A DNA stretch of 64,000 bases from Sabellastarte sp. h YS-2021 (GCA_964017235.1 OZ024936.1:30588040-30652039); one strand, 5' to 3'. Positions 36,877 to 48,012 are shown, counted from the first letter of the stretch. Program-made: numbers and translations. The notes: generated by a model not told the origin, from the sequence alone.

Positions 36877-39800
36877 ATGATCAGATACCTTCTTCTATTG
36901 GGGATCTTCTTTATGATAGCCTACGAGGTCTATGGTAGGTGGCTTTGAAATAAAAATTTAAACATGATTTTAATGTCAATCTTCACATGAAGACAAATAT
37001 TTAAGGAGATGATTACATATTTGGGTTGTAATTAGAAAGATCATATAATAAATCATCTTGCTATTATATTTAAAGGTGTGTTACCATGCGAGGACAAGTT
37101 AAAACCCGACTACTGTGTTAAGGATGAAAATAATAAGAAGTATTGCAAGTGTAAAAAGTTTATTAAAAAGAACCCAAGTGCGTGTGAAAAATATGGAACA
37201 CCAGGCGACATCTGCTGTAAGACTTGTTCAAAAGCTGGTAAGTCAAAACCACTGACAATAGTAACACAGATGTATATAATTTTTATGCTTTTCAAAGGGT
37301 TCTGTAAATTAATGTGATTTCACTGGATGCATTGCTTATTCAGTCTGTGAATATGCCATTTCACTGGTTCGAAATGCAGTAGCCAATTCACTTTTGCAAT
37401 TAAACTTTTGATCTCCGGTCTGACAGGCAGGTTAGAAATTTGTATTAAAATACAAATACACGAATTATGTTTATGTGTATTGAGGTAGTATTCACAAAAG
37501 GGATTAACTGTAACCTGAGCTGATTTGTGTGGGTTTTTTTAAATTTTATTTATTTATTTATTTTTTTGATCAACTTGAGCTTTATCTCAATACCAGCCCA
37601 GAATTAGTGTTAAAATGTACAAGAGGGACAAAGTCAAAGTTGGGGTTTAACGTCCCGTTCAACAGCCAGGGTCATATTGGGACAGGTCCTCAGCATTGCC
37701 ACTTGTGGGACTCGAACCCACAGAGGTGACAGCCTATGATTAGATGCCAAACTTGCTAACCACTAGGCCACCGAGGACCTAACAAGAGGGACAAAAAATC
37801 AAAAATAAATTTCTTGGTATCATTTATTCGCATCAGCGTTTTAGCCTTTTCTGAAGTCAAAATATGAAAATAAGCCGTTTATTCAGTTTTATTCCATGTT
37901 AATAAAAAAGCTATATTGTTTACAATTTGTTTACAATATTGACACATGGGTATCCAAAACATATTACAAGTATATTATAAAAGTTCCTGGTATCATTTAT
38001 TGACATCATTTTTTACTCGTTTTCCCCCAGAAGTCAAAACATGAAAAAATAGTTGTTTATTCAGTGTCATTCAATCTTGGATCCACAGGAAAATAAAAAG
38101 CTGCTGTTATCACCAACTAATTTGTCTCCTTACAAGATTTAATCAAATGCATGTTAAAATTATATTATAGAGGTTCAAAGACATATTACAAGTATATTAT
38201 AGAAGTTTCAAGGTCCTTAGTGGTCCTCGGTGGCCTAGTGGTTAGCGGGTTTGGCATCTAATCACAGGCTGTCACCTCTGTGGGTTCGAGTCCCACAAGT
38301 GACAATGGTGAGTGCCGGTCTGAATATGACCCTGGCTGTTTAATGCGACGTAAACCCCCAACTATGATGTCAAGGTCCGCGGTGGTTCAACAGTCCCACA
38401 CTTGTCTCCCAACTCTCAGGACATGCATTTATTCTCAATTCTGACCAGCAGTGGTAAAGTTGACAGTACAAGCCTCTCTTGTCCATCCCGTTAACTCTTA
38501 ATTGCAATGAGATGTAGAAGCTGATTAACCAACAATGTATTACGTATAGGTTAATGGCCAAGCAAGTGTCCAATATTAGAAAATAATGTATTTTTTATGA
38601 GGTCCCGAAGGGACCGAGTCAACAATCTATTATTTTCTAATACTGGACACTTACGAGGCTATAAACCTATTTAACTTACCGCCACTCCTTAATTTGTAAT
38701 TTTAAAGATGTTGTTTAACATCCTTACTTTTCAGTCTTATATTTCTGGTGTGTATTTTGGGGGTTTTGCGATCAGTTTAGTGGAAGTAAGTGTAGAAGGC
38801 ATTTCTTTGGTAATGTGTGAAAAAGGCTTCTATATATGGCCAAAACCAAAGAGCGGAACACCTGCCCAATATTGAAAGATATTGGACAATTTTAACAAAA
38901 GAATATATCTCAGGTGTAATTTAAATCCTTTGAACATTTCAATTTTTGTCAATTTATTTATTTGGGGTTTTACGTCGCTTTCAACACTGTACAGGTCATA
39001 TCACGACGGGTAGTTGGAAGGGCAGAGGAAACCAGTACATATAGTTCGTTAGGGTTCTGTACTGTAAACTGCCGACCAATGGCAAGCAACTACCCAATTT
39101 TTGTCAAAGTTAAATTTTACTTGTGCTGATAAACATGACAGTGTATCTGGGTGAATTAACAAAATCAACGTCTCAGTGTGTAAATCTAAAAGGTAAACCA
39201 GTCTGTTTTGCTGAAAAATTAAATTTCTGTTAAACTTTAAAGAATGACTAAAAATATTATAAATATGTATATACTTTTGGCAGATTCTTGTTACGATAGT
39301 AAACAATTTACATACACTGTGGGAGGAAAAAAATACCACTGTAAAAAGCTGATCAAGAAATTTCCCTTCCTGTGTGCATTGGAAAGTGTCAAAAAATATT
39401 GCTGCAAGAGCTGTAAGAAGAGGAAAGAACCAAAAGGTAAACACAAAAATATCAATGATTTATAATGAGTTTTGTTTATTCATCAATATATATTAAATTA
39501 ATAATGTCATAATATCTCAATAATTGTGGTACATTAGAACACGCAAAAGTCCAAGTAACATTCTTTGAATTTTTCCCACACAAAATATACATAAAACTAC
39601 TGACGTTATAAACAAAGTGTTTTGGTTAATTATCCCTGCAAAAACCGAGATTACATTCAAACAGATTTTATTAAAAACAGAACATTTTTCACATATTTGA
39701 AAGTAATGCTAATTTTCACCTATTGCATACAGGTAATAGATGATAGTTTAGTGGTGGAAAAAAATTTCAGAATCATTTGTCAGATATCTGAAGATAAAAA

Positions 39801-40357
39801 ACATACTACTGGTCGGCCAGTGAATTTGGTCACCCCAGTGAAGTCCGTCACCTGCCATAAAAACGCTGAAGGACAGGCAATATTCACATTTAAATAGCTT
39901 CTTTCAACGGCAAGGTATACATATATGCCGTAACTGGACAGTAAAAACTCTTTAATATTGTCATAAAATGCAGGTGACGAACTTCACTGGGGTGACGAAA
40001 TTCACTGGCTGAGCAGTAGGTCTTTTCTTTGACAGTTATGCACAAGATTGGTATCACAGATGCAGTGGTTTCAGGTTTGCAAACCACAGCATCACCGGGT
40101 CGGAATAATGACACATGCATGCACATTATCAGAAGGTGGTTCTGTAATATCATTTTCTTTTGTTCTATTCAGGCGACTGTGAAGACAATCCTAAATTTTC
40201 TATAACCATAACAGTTTCATATAACAACAAGTCCCATACATGTAAACGCTGTAGCTGTGATGACATTGAGGCCAAAGGCATTCAATTTGCTGCTGTGGCA
40301 TGTACAAACAGCCTTGTGATGGAAAACTGCTGTGAAATGTGTAACTCCTTGGAATAG
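36877..40357 (+). CDS. Small secreted protein with three PLAC/ShKT-like cysteine modules, four exons
   Basis: Exons 36877-36934, 37076-37237, 39284-39436 and 40173-40357 join with GT-AG introns, all in phase 1, to 558 nt (185 aa plus TAG). Exon 1 encodes a classic signal peptide (MIRYLLLLGIFFMIAYEVYG). Each later exon encodes one cysteine module. Module 1 has eight Cys and ends ICCKTC; module 2 has six Cys and ends YCCKSC; module 3 ends NCCEMC. Modules 1 and 2 align around CKKxIKKxP..C. The ending CC-x2-C and the opening C-x-D resemble PLAC domains of ADAMTS/papilin proteins and ShKT-type modules; the exact family is uncertain. The first two modules are strongly lysine-rich. The product is predicted to be extracellular, and its function is unknown: matrix, immune or other peptide roles are all possible. 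A paralogous first exon lies at 62336. Confidence 0.85.
37633..37781 (-). mobile_element. SINE-C with 14-bp perfect target-site duplication, in intron 2 of the cysteine-rich gene
   Basis: In reverse orientation the element shows ggggtttaacgtcccgttca, cagggtcatattgggac, ggactcgaacccacagagg (box B) and ttgctaaccactaggccacc (box A). It is short, and unlike SINE-A and SINE-B it lacks most of the central body. Flanking direct repeats acaagagggacaaa at 37619-37632 and 37782-37795 are identical, so the insertion is young. Confidence 0.9.
38217..38369 (+). mobile_element. SINE-C, full-length, in intron 2 of the cysteine-rich gene
   Basis: Head ggtggcctagtggttagcgg and box B gggttcgagtcccaca are followed by tatgaccctggctgttta and gcgacgtaaac. 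A 9-bp direct repeat, tcaaggtcc, lies at 38208-38216 and 38370-38378. It lies in opposite orientation to the copy at 37.6 kb in the same intron. Confidence 0.85.
38548..38675. repeat. Imperfect palindrome of about 125 bp
   Basis: The left arm contains aagtgtccaatattagaaaa and the right arm contains the reverse complement (ttttctaatactggacactt). The outer parts (ataggtt...and aacctat) are also complementary. The centre ggtcccgaagggacc is itself a palindrome. The structure could extrude as a cruciform or mark a foldback element. Confidence 0.72.
38953..39094 (-). mobile_element. 5'-truncated SINE-A with perfect target-site duplication, in intron 2 of the cysteine-rich gene
   Basis: Only the tail and body are present; the tRNA head is absent, the copy ending at gcaagcaactac. 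A perfect 13-bp repeat, caatttttgtcaa, occurs at 38940-38952 and 39095-39107. Truncation with an intact duplication means the copy was short when it inserted. Confidence 0.87.
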
Positions 40358-40417
40358 GAGAGGATAACAATCTTAACATAGCTTATTTCTTTCTTGTTGA
40401 AATGGCAGAACACCAAT

Positions 40418-40423
40418 AATAAA
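40418..40423 (+). promoter_or_regulatory. Polyadenylation signal of the cysteine-rich gene
   Basis: AATAAA lies 61 bases past the TAG stop codon, in ccaataataaaatgc, followed by a T-rich stretch (gctttttaattgtg) that fits a downstream element. Confidence 0.6.
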
Positions 40424-40621
40424 ATGCATCAGATAATTTTGCTTTTTAATTGTGTTTTTTATGTTTTTTTATAATAAGAGAAGCATTAATGTATATATCA
40501 ACTTAATCAAGATAGGCAAACATAATAAATTTTATGATTTGTTACTCATTGTTTTTATATGTATGCTTAAATCTTAGATACAACAGGAAAACTTCCTGAA
40601 TGAAATATGCCGAAAAAATAT

Positions 40622-40679
40622 ATCACGAATGAAGATAACAATATTATACGAGTGTTATATTGTTATCTTCATTTGTGAT
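40622..40679. repeat. Hairpin with 23-bp arms downstream of the cysteine-rich gene
   Basis: Arms 40622-40644 and 40657-40679 are reverse complements with one mismatch (the left arm contains cgaatgaagataacaat; the right contains attgttatcttcatttg), with a 12-nt loop. A third, partial copy (atattgttaatcttcgtg) follows near 40692. This looks like the end of a small foldback repeat. Confidence 0.75.
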
Positions 40680-41383
40680 TTATTCGAGTGTTATATTGTT
40701 AATCTTCGTGGGTCATATATTTTTCTTTATATGTCTAATGAGAGAAGTTTTACTTTTACTCTCCACCATTTTCTATAAATTGTGAGTTAAATAAGTCCAT
40801 ATTTAAAGAAAGAATGCGAATATATACAAGGCCACCGGTGCATATAAGAACCGAAATATTTAACTTGTGATTTTTCAGCTATTTCTCTATGGATTTTCAT
40901 GCAAACAAATGAACAGAAGCGCTGTTAAACGACCTGGAAAAATACACATATTTGTGGGTTTCACAGTTTTCGAGATATTGGTGAAAACCGGAAGTTAGTA
41001 ACTAATTATCCATACTCAAGTGGCACCATGTATATAAAAATATATATCCCGTTCTGTATACCCCCTATACACGTCACATAAGACACTCCGTGGATAATAA
41101 AACAGAGAGTTTTAGTACAACGTTTACAAGGCACGTAACACGTAATTTCCTTAAGAGATATGTTATGTTTGAAGTGGATGCGTTTGTTATATTAGGGTTT
41201 AGCAATACGTCCATATGAAAGACTGCAGGTCAATGTAGTTTCTTTGATGTACTACAAAACATGCATGCTTAGTAAACAGGCCACTGGTATTCATATGGGA
41301 AAATATAGTGAACTGGAACGTGACCAAAATGATGTGCACATATTTATCTACCTATGAGGCTGTGGCATATTTATTTGTAGTAT

Positions 41384-43480
41384 GTAATTCTAATTCTAAT
41401 TGGACTTTTATAGCGCTTAATCTCCCCAAACAAGAGGACTCTAAGGCGCAACAAAACAAAAAGCAGGCAACAAAATTCTGTGTCCAGGGACATAACAGGG
41501 GTCGAACACCACGGAGAACGCCAGGGGGATGATTCAGGCTAGGGTGGATATGCATTGGTGTACAGGTAGGTTTTAAGCTGTTTTCTGAAGGAGGCCAGGG
41601 ATGGAGAGGCACAAATCACATCAGGGAGAGTATTCCACACAGTAGGAGCATCAAACGCGAAACTATTACCAAACTGTTTGACAGATTTATGAACAGAGGG
41701 GCAGAACTTTGGAATAACTAGGAAATTACCACCACTTTGACTGCGCCTGGTACTATAAGAACTGCTGTAGGAAGAAAGATGTGGTGAAAAATACCTGGGA
41801 AAACCTGTGTGAAGATACTTATAAACAAGTGTGACTGTCTTGAACACAATGCGCTGTTCAACAGGAAGTCAATGCAATTTCTTTAGCACAGGAGTTATGC
41901 TGGTGTATCGACTGGTGTTTGATACAATTCTAGCTGCACTATTTTGGATGCACTGTAATTTGCATAGATTGAACTTGGACAGGCTCCTGAAAAGTGAGTT
42001 GCAGTAATCCAACCGACTACTAACAAGAGCGTTGGCTACAAGCACAGAAACATCATGAGTAAGAAACCGCCTGACATGTCTGAAGTCACAGAGTTTAACA
42101 AAACAACTTTTGCAGACATTCTGAACATGCTTGGACAAAGAGAAATCTGAATCAAACCACACACCCAGATTTTTTACTGAATCTGCAGGGCAGAGTGAGT
42201 TGCCCAGGATATCAATTGGAAAACATGCTTTCAACTTATCCCTTTGTCCCTTCGAACCAAAGATGATAAACTCAGTCTTATCAGGATTCAGTTTGAGCTT
42301 ACTAGTTGTCATCCACTCTTTAACATCATTTAGGCACTTATTTAGCTTTTCAAAGGCAGCAGATGCATTCTTCTGGGATAAATGTATATAATGTTGGCTA
42401 TCATCTGCATAGAAATGAAACTTTATTCCATTATGTTTACTGATAATGGAACTGAGGGGGGTAGTGTACAATGAGAACAACAAAGGACCCAGGACAGAAC
42501 CTTGGGGAACACCAAATAGGAGTTTACAAACATCTGACAAAGTAGAACCAATTTTTACTGATTGGTAACGGTCCATTAGGTAGGATGTGAACCATTTCAG
42601 AACGGAGCCACTGACCCCAAACCAGTTTTGGAGGCAACCCAGAAGAGTAGAGTGATCAATGGTGTTGAAGGCAGCAGACAAGTCAAGCAATACCAAGGCA
42701 GTGGATTCACCTCTTGACAATGATAAGTGAACTTCATTTTTTATGTAGAGAAGAGCAGTCTCAGTTGAATGGCCCGCCTTATATGCCGACTGGTACGGGT
42801 TATCTAAGTTATTGGCATTAATATGGTATAACAGCTGCTTAGCAACCACACGTTCTACCAATTTAGATATAAAACTGAGACCTGATACAGGGTGATAATT
42901 CTTAAGCTCATTTGAGGGAAGATTTGGCTTTTTAATAAGTGGAGTGACCACAGCAGATTTGAAGGCATCAGGAACGCATCCCTCCATGAGTGAGCAGTTG
43001 ACCAGCTTTGTAAGGGATGGTAGCAATATATCAATGCATTCCTTAATCAGGAATGTCGGCAGAGGGTCCAACAGGCATGATTTTGTTGGTGATGCTTTAA
43101 TTATTTTATCAACAGCATCTTCAGAAACTTGCCTAAAGACAGTAATTTGGGGAGGATCTGAAGGAGGGTTAACATCATATTCAGTGCCAGAAGAAGCAAA
43201 CTTATCTCTAATCTTCTTAATTTTGTTGGTGAAGAAGGAGGCAAACTGGTCAGCCTGTTAAGTGTACTTTTAGCCCTACGCCAGGTTCTCTCAAATTGGC
43301 GCCTAAGGGACTTTGCACGTCGATAATCATCAGACATCCAATCGGCGGACTCCTTTTTCGTCAATTTAGATATAAGAGGTGCATGCCTATCCAGAACATC
43401 ACTCAAATCATGTACATATTGATCATACAGATCGACAACAGCATCAGCTGGAGACTTGACAAAGGACGTATTTTTAAATA
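41384..43480 (-). mobile_element. 5'-truncated L2/CR1-like LINE of the same family as the one at 28.3 kb (LINE-3 of this window)
   Basis: The minus strand opens with NTSFVKSPADAVVDLYDQYV and ADWMSDDYRRAKSLRRQFER. After a deletion junction near 43260 it continues with ADQFASFFTNKIKKIR, SPTKSCLLDPLPT and KNYHPVSGLSFISKLVERV. The palm motifs are VLLDLSAAFNTIDH, FGVPQGSVLGPLLF and YADD at 42400-42411, and the C-terminus has SSRLDYCNSLF and LASFRKQLKTYLYTNAYPP. Lesions are the internal deletion with frame change and one nonsense codon at 41869-41871 where the family has Trp of LHWLP. The RT core is otherwise one long open frame (43071-41872). The 3' end is agattaagcgctataaaag followed by aattctaattctaatt. 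Confidence 0.9.
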
Positions 43481-43730
43481 AAATAGTTAGGGGTGAGTGA
43501 ACGTAAGAAAGCCACGATTTACATATAAAACGTAACATAACAAACTCCAAAAATGCTAAAAATCACCTGATACACATCTACTGCTGACGTAAATAAGTTT
43601 GCGTTTACGTTTTGACAGCCAAAACGTAACACTAAACCTCTCTACGATAATTGAAACTTCTAAGAAGAGGAGAATAAAAGTAAGCATCACCTTAAAGGCT
43701 GATGTCTGAAAATGGAGTCAATTCTTACGG
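43480..43730. other. Gap with a small hairpin
   Basis: Apart from a short hairpin (acgttttg at 43607-43614 pairing with caaaacgt at 43620-43627, extended by weaker pairs) I see no feature. The related word aaaacgtaac occurs again near 43527. Confidence 0.45.
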
Positions 43731-43744
43731 CAAGAGTCATCATA

Positions 43745-43810
43745 GGAGAAGGTAGGAGATGGCAATACCAGGAGATGGCAATACCTGGCAATACTAGGAG
43801 ATGGCAATAA
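43745..43810. repeat. Short minisatellite based on aggagatggcaatacc
   Basis: The unit aggagatggcaata(c/a) recurs three to four times with one variant spacer (ctggcaatact). The copies are nearly identical within this short array. Confidence 0.7.
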
Positions 43811-43929
43811 CAGAGGATATGTTATTATAAAAAGGCAAAATGTTAGATTGCTTCTCAACCCAGCACCACTCAAATGTTGCAGCATGACTGAAACTGTGCC
43901 TGCGAAGTTTTTTCTTTCATTTAGTGGAT

Positions 43930-44235
43930 TGTTCGGTTACTTATTTCCCAAAAGTGAGATGACTTGGTTTTATTATGTTTGATACGTAAATTAGCTGACT
44001 GAAGTTGAAAGACTTGTACACCATGAGGTTGTATTTGACGCCAGTGTAGTTTTTCTAAATAAGGAGAGATATGAGTGAACTTATTTAATCTGGAAACAGT
44101 GAGACATAGGAAATTTAGTACAATCTGAAGCTTGTGTGTGCTTGCAAGACTGCCACCATGGTAATGATTTGCAGTAGTCCAGGCTGCAACTGATAAGAGC
44201 ATTCACCACTTTTACTGCAGTATCAAAAACTAACA
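43930..44235 (-). mobile_element. LINE ORF2 C-terminal remnant
   Basis: The minus strand reads VNALISCSLDYCKSLP in one frame, then continues in another as GSLASTHKLQIVLNFLCLTV, SRLNKFTHISPYLEKLHW. These correspond to the ANALxSSRLDYCNSL and LxKLQxxQN...HITPxLxxLHWLP stretches of the intact LINEs. There is at least one frameshift, and the remainder is gone. Confidence 0.65.
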
Positions 44236-44379
44236 TGGGAGATGCCCATACTCCACAGCCCGGGGAAATAGGTTTCAACACCAAGAGATATAGAAGAAGT
44301 GACACAGTACAAAGGAGACTTACAAACACTGTGACATGATACTGCACACTTACATCCTCCAACCAATTTTCCTACCAAA

Positions 44380-45640
44380 CATCAACTTTCTATACCTACA
44401 ACTTCGAGATATAGCCCGGACAAAATTTTAAAGATCAAGGCCACTACAGCAAGGTCAAATCAAGACCACATCATTACATTGTACACCTTTACTGCTTAAC
44501 TAATGTCCATACCAAGTATCAATTTCCTAAACTTTATGGTTTAAAATATAGCCTAAACAAAATGTCAAATGTCACTATAGCAAGGTCAAATCAAGGCCAC
44601 ATCATGACATTGCATACCTACAACCCATAACTAATGTGCCCAACAAGTATCAGCTTGCAACAAATGATTGTCGAGGTGACTACAACAAAGTCAAAGGTCA
44701 AATCAAAATGAGACCATAATGTTGCATACCTACTCTCCTTAACCAATGTCCTTACTAAGTATCAACATTTTACACCTTACAGTTTCCAAAATATAGCCCA
44801 GACAAGATTTTGGAAGATCAAGGTCACTATAATAATTTCAAAGATCACATCAAGGTCACAAAATGATGTGGCACACCTACACCCCCAATCAATGTCACTT
44901 CCAAGTGTCAGCCTTCTACACCCTATGCTTTCCGACCATAATCATGACATTAGACACCAACACGCACTTTCCAATGAAAGCACCAATAAATTAACCTTCC
45001 TACACCTTACAGTTTCTGACATTTAGCCCTGGACAATGTTTTTAAACTCAAGGTCACTACGGCAAGGTCAAACATCAAATCAAGGTCACACATGACGCCT
45101 ATACCTACACGCCAACCAACATCAGTTCCAACTATCAGCCTTCTACACCCTATGGTTTCCGATCGTAATCATGACATTACACACCAACATGCACTATCCA
45201 ATGTAAGCACCAATAAATTAACCTTCCTACACCTTACAGTTTTTGACATATAGCCCCGGACAATATTTTTAAACTCAAGGTCACTACGGCAAGGTCAAAC
45301 ATCAAATCAAGGTCGCACATGACCCCTACACTATAATCACCATCAATTCCAAGTATCAGCCTTCTACACCTTACGGTTTCAGATATAGCACAGACAAGAC
45401 TTTAAAGGTCAAAGTCACTACACCAAGGTCAAATTAAGGTCACACCATGACGTTGCACATGTACACCCCATCTACAACCCAGACGAGGTCAGATTATAAA
45501 GGTCAAGATAACTACAGCAAGGTCAAAGGTAAGATCAAGGTCACACCATGACGTTGCACATCTACACCTCATCTACAACCAATGTCAACTACGAAGTATC
45601 CACATTTTATACCTCAGTTTCCGACATATAGCACAGACAA
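44380..45640. repeat. Diverged satellite, period about 228-230 bp, rich in AGGTCA
   Basis: Repeating phrases are ccttctacacc.ta(c/t)g(g)tttc, gacaag.ttt.aa, tcaaggtcactac and caaggtcaaa.atcaaggtcac. The exact word TCAAGGTCA occurs at 44818, 44850, 45048, 45080, 45275 and 45535. The 44818/44850 pair recurs at +230, and the first member again at +227, which gives the period. The core AGGTCA occurs many more times. No long ORF spans the array. Confidence 0.75.
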
Positions 45641-45659
45641 GCTTTTTTCCAATACCCAC

Positions 45660-46925
45660 CCACCCATCAGGACTCTGTGTGAAAACTTTACTCGCACAGC
45701 CCTGTGAAGGCTATGGGGTAACAAAATTGGGTTAGATTCTTTGAATGGCATGATAATAACATTGGTTCTGTTGATCGATAAAAATCCAAAATGAAAATAA
45801 TCTATCAGATGTACACAATATTTTTATAATGTTGTTTTAAATAAGTTTTAGTTTTAATTTACTTTTCGACTTGTGCTTTTTGAATTTTTTTGCAGATTGC
45901 AATAATAATATTTGCATTAATAAATCTGCACAAATGCAACTATATGTCTGAATATAACCTATATTTAAATGAATATTTACCCTTTGTTACTGTTGAAAAA
46001 AATCCTTACATTATTTTCCCTGGACAATTTAGTTGAATATGTTATTAGGCAAATACAATCTAACAACATGTATGGGCATTAAAATCTATGACTTTCATAC
46101 AACATAAAATTGATTGCAATAAAGACCAATAGAATAGACTCCTCCTAGTACTTTACCTAGTACTAAGTACTGCTGATGTCTAAATCAGCATGGCGGAATT
46201 GGTCAATTATCTGTGTTAACTACATTGCCTCAGATCCAAGTTAAAGAAGAGACCAAGGTGGGGTAAAATACATAACTTATACTAAAGACATACTACTATT
46301 TATGTACATTCATGTATACTCACAAGATAATAAATTTACTAGGGATACTCTGCGAGTTTCAGGGCACCCCAAAATTTGAAATTTAAGTTAACCCCAAATG
46401 GGGTTAGGTTTTAAGTTTAAACATGTGGGGTGAACTTTGACCCTTGATTTAGGAAAGAATTGGGTAGAGTAGGTTAAGGTGACCTTAAGGTGAGAGTATG
46501 TAAAATAGTTTAAATTCAACAGGAAATGATGGGGAGATATTACACAGTTATTGTACATAAAGTCCCCCTGACATAATTAATTACTTTAAGGGCAAGAGAA
46601 AGTCCATTATTTAAACTAAACAAGCTAAAAATAAAAGGACCAAAACAACAAGATCATACGTCATATTCTTCTGTCAAAATTCGTCACTTTCAACAATAAA
46701 TAAATGCAAGAACTTGTCAATAGAAGTGCTACAAGAACAAGAGTTTTTCTCCGAGCTAGAAGGGTCGGGAAGAATGAGTTATATTTCAAAACTAGTGGGA
46801 ATGGGGGTACTAAAATGGGTCCAACCATTTAATTTCGTACATCCTTAAAAAATATGTTATTGCTCTTTGGTTTTGTATTCATGGTTAGTTATTAATTGTC
46901 CTCATATTCCTGCCAAAAGCCCAAG
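45660..46925. other. No gene recognised
   Basis: AT-rich sequence. A patch at 46365-46490 has internally repeated ggggtta/aacccc and aggtgaccttaaggtg words, the second of which is self-complementary. Nothing coding was found. Confidence 0.45.
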
Positions 46926-46929
46926 TAAA

Positions 46930-47214
46930 TCAATAATAGTAATAATAATTCTTATATAGCGCTTTTTATATTATTAGCTCAAAGCGCTTTTACACAGTAT
47001 TACCCCAGGAAGGATAGCTAGCCTTGGTAACCTTACCCATTGCTGCCATGCAAGGCGCAGAAGCCAGTATCCCTTAAAGCTGGGTATATATACTGGCTTC
47101 CCTTACCCAGCTTTAAGGGATACTGGCAGTTGGAATCACTGGGGATCGAACCCACGACCCTTGGATTATAAGTCCAACACCCTACCAACTGAGCCACATG
47201 AGACCCCAAGAAGT
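46930..47214 (-). mobile_element. tRNA-derived SINE with LINE-like tail and a perfect internal hairpin
   Basis: The minus strand begins with a cloverleaf-like head: tggctcagttggtaggg (box A), anticodon arm ttgga-cttataa-tccaa (anticodon position TAT), and gggttcgatcccc (box B). The body contains the 23-bp inverted repeat described separately. The 3' part aaaagcgctttgagct..aaaaagcgctatataag with an ATT-repeat tail resembles the 3' ends of L2-type LINEs. The acceptor stem and the sequence around it do not support a free-standing functional tRNA gene. Confidence 0.78.
47064..47126. repeat. Perfect 23-bp inverted repeat, 17-nt loop
   Basis: Arm 47064-47086 begins ccagtatcccttaaagctgg and is exactly reverse-complementary to 47104-47126. 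The loop (tatatactggcttccct) contains a second word complementary to the flank agccagtat, so two alternative stems compete. It lies inside the tRNA-headed SINE. Confidence 0.93.
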
Positions 47215-47267
47215 TAAAGCAGGGCACCGTCAGTCTTGTCTCAAGTGAAAGTTAAGGCATTGCTAGT

Positions 47268-47330
47268 TGTTGAAGTGGAACCTACACAGGTGACAGACTG
47301 TGATTAGATGATGGGATCTCGACAGGGGAA
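47268..47330 (-). mobile_element. SINE-C head fragment
   Basis: The short match gtggaacctacacaggtgacagactgtgattagatg corresponds to the SINE-C head in reverse. Neither tail nor duplication is seen. Confidence 0.45.
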
Positions 47331-47856
47331 CAAAACAGCAAGATGAACAACCACAATGGTTAAATCTACAGAATAAAGTTTGTGACCACATACATATACC
47401 ACATATACCAATATATCTGCAATAATCAAAGTTCACCAATATATGTATAAATAATTTGCCCCAGCTTTGAAGAAATTATATCTGAACTGTACCTTGAGAA
47501 CAAACATTTATTTAACTGATCAATGCACACTTTTGAATTTTTTTAAAAATGTGCATTCTGGCGGCTAAATAGAAAAAAAATCTTTCATTAATACCCTCAC
47601 ACCATCTTAATTATCTTTTTGTTTGCGAACTGACACAAAAAAGTTGCCACTACCTTATCAAAATAATGCAGCATACGACAATGACGTTAATTTTACTGAA
47701 ATGTGAGTTATAGTTTTAAATGTGTCCTGTCCTCAAAATATGTTAAAATGTTATCCGACATACTTTGTAATGCTCATCACTGGTGAGTGTCATTAGACTT
47801 GAATTTACAATTATCTGAAGTAGATTTATTGACCTTTTCTCTCTCATATTATTAAG

Positions 47857-48012
47857 GGTTCAAAGTTTGGGGTTTATGTCTAATTGAAAAACGGGGTCAT
47901 ACTGGGATGAACTATCAAACATTGCCACTTATGGCAGCCAAACTCACACAGAGCTGATATCCTGCAATTAGATGGATCCAAACTTGCTTACCATTGGACA
48001 AATGAGGACTCA
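47857..48012 (-). mobile_element. SINE-C, diverged, antisense
   Basis: Order in reverse: ggggtttatgtctaattgaa, ggggtcatactgggatgaac, attgccacttatggcagcc, caattagatggatccaaact and tgcttaccattgga. The whole element is represented, with many substitutions. Confidence 0.68.

Noticed and set aside
36877..40357. Calling the cysteine-rich gene a toxin
   Set aside because: ShKT-like or PLAC-like cysteine patterns also occur in matrix, enzyme-linked and immune proteins. Nothing in the sequence decides for a toxin role.
47130..47210. Minus-strand tRNA-like cloverleaf with anticodon position TAT
   Set aside because: It is followed by a SINE body, a hairpin and a LINE-like 3' tail, and the acceptor stem does not close properly. 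It is the head of a retroposon and not a free tRNA gene.
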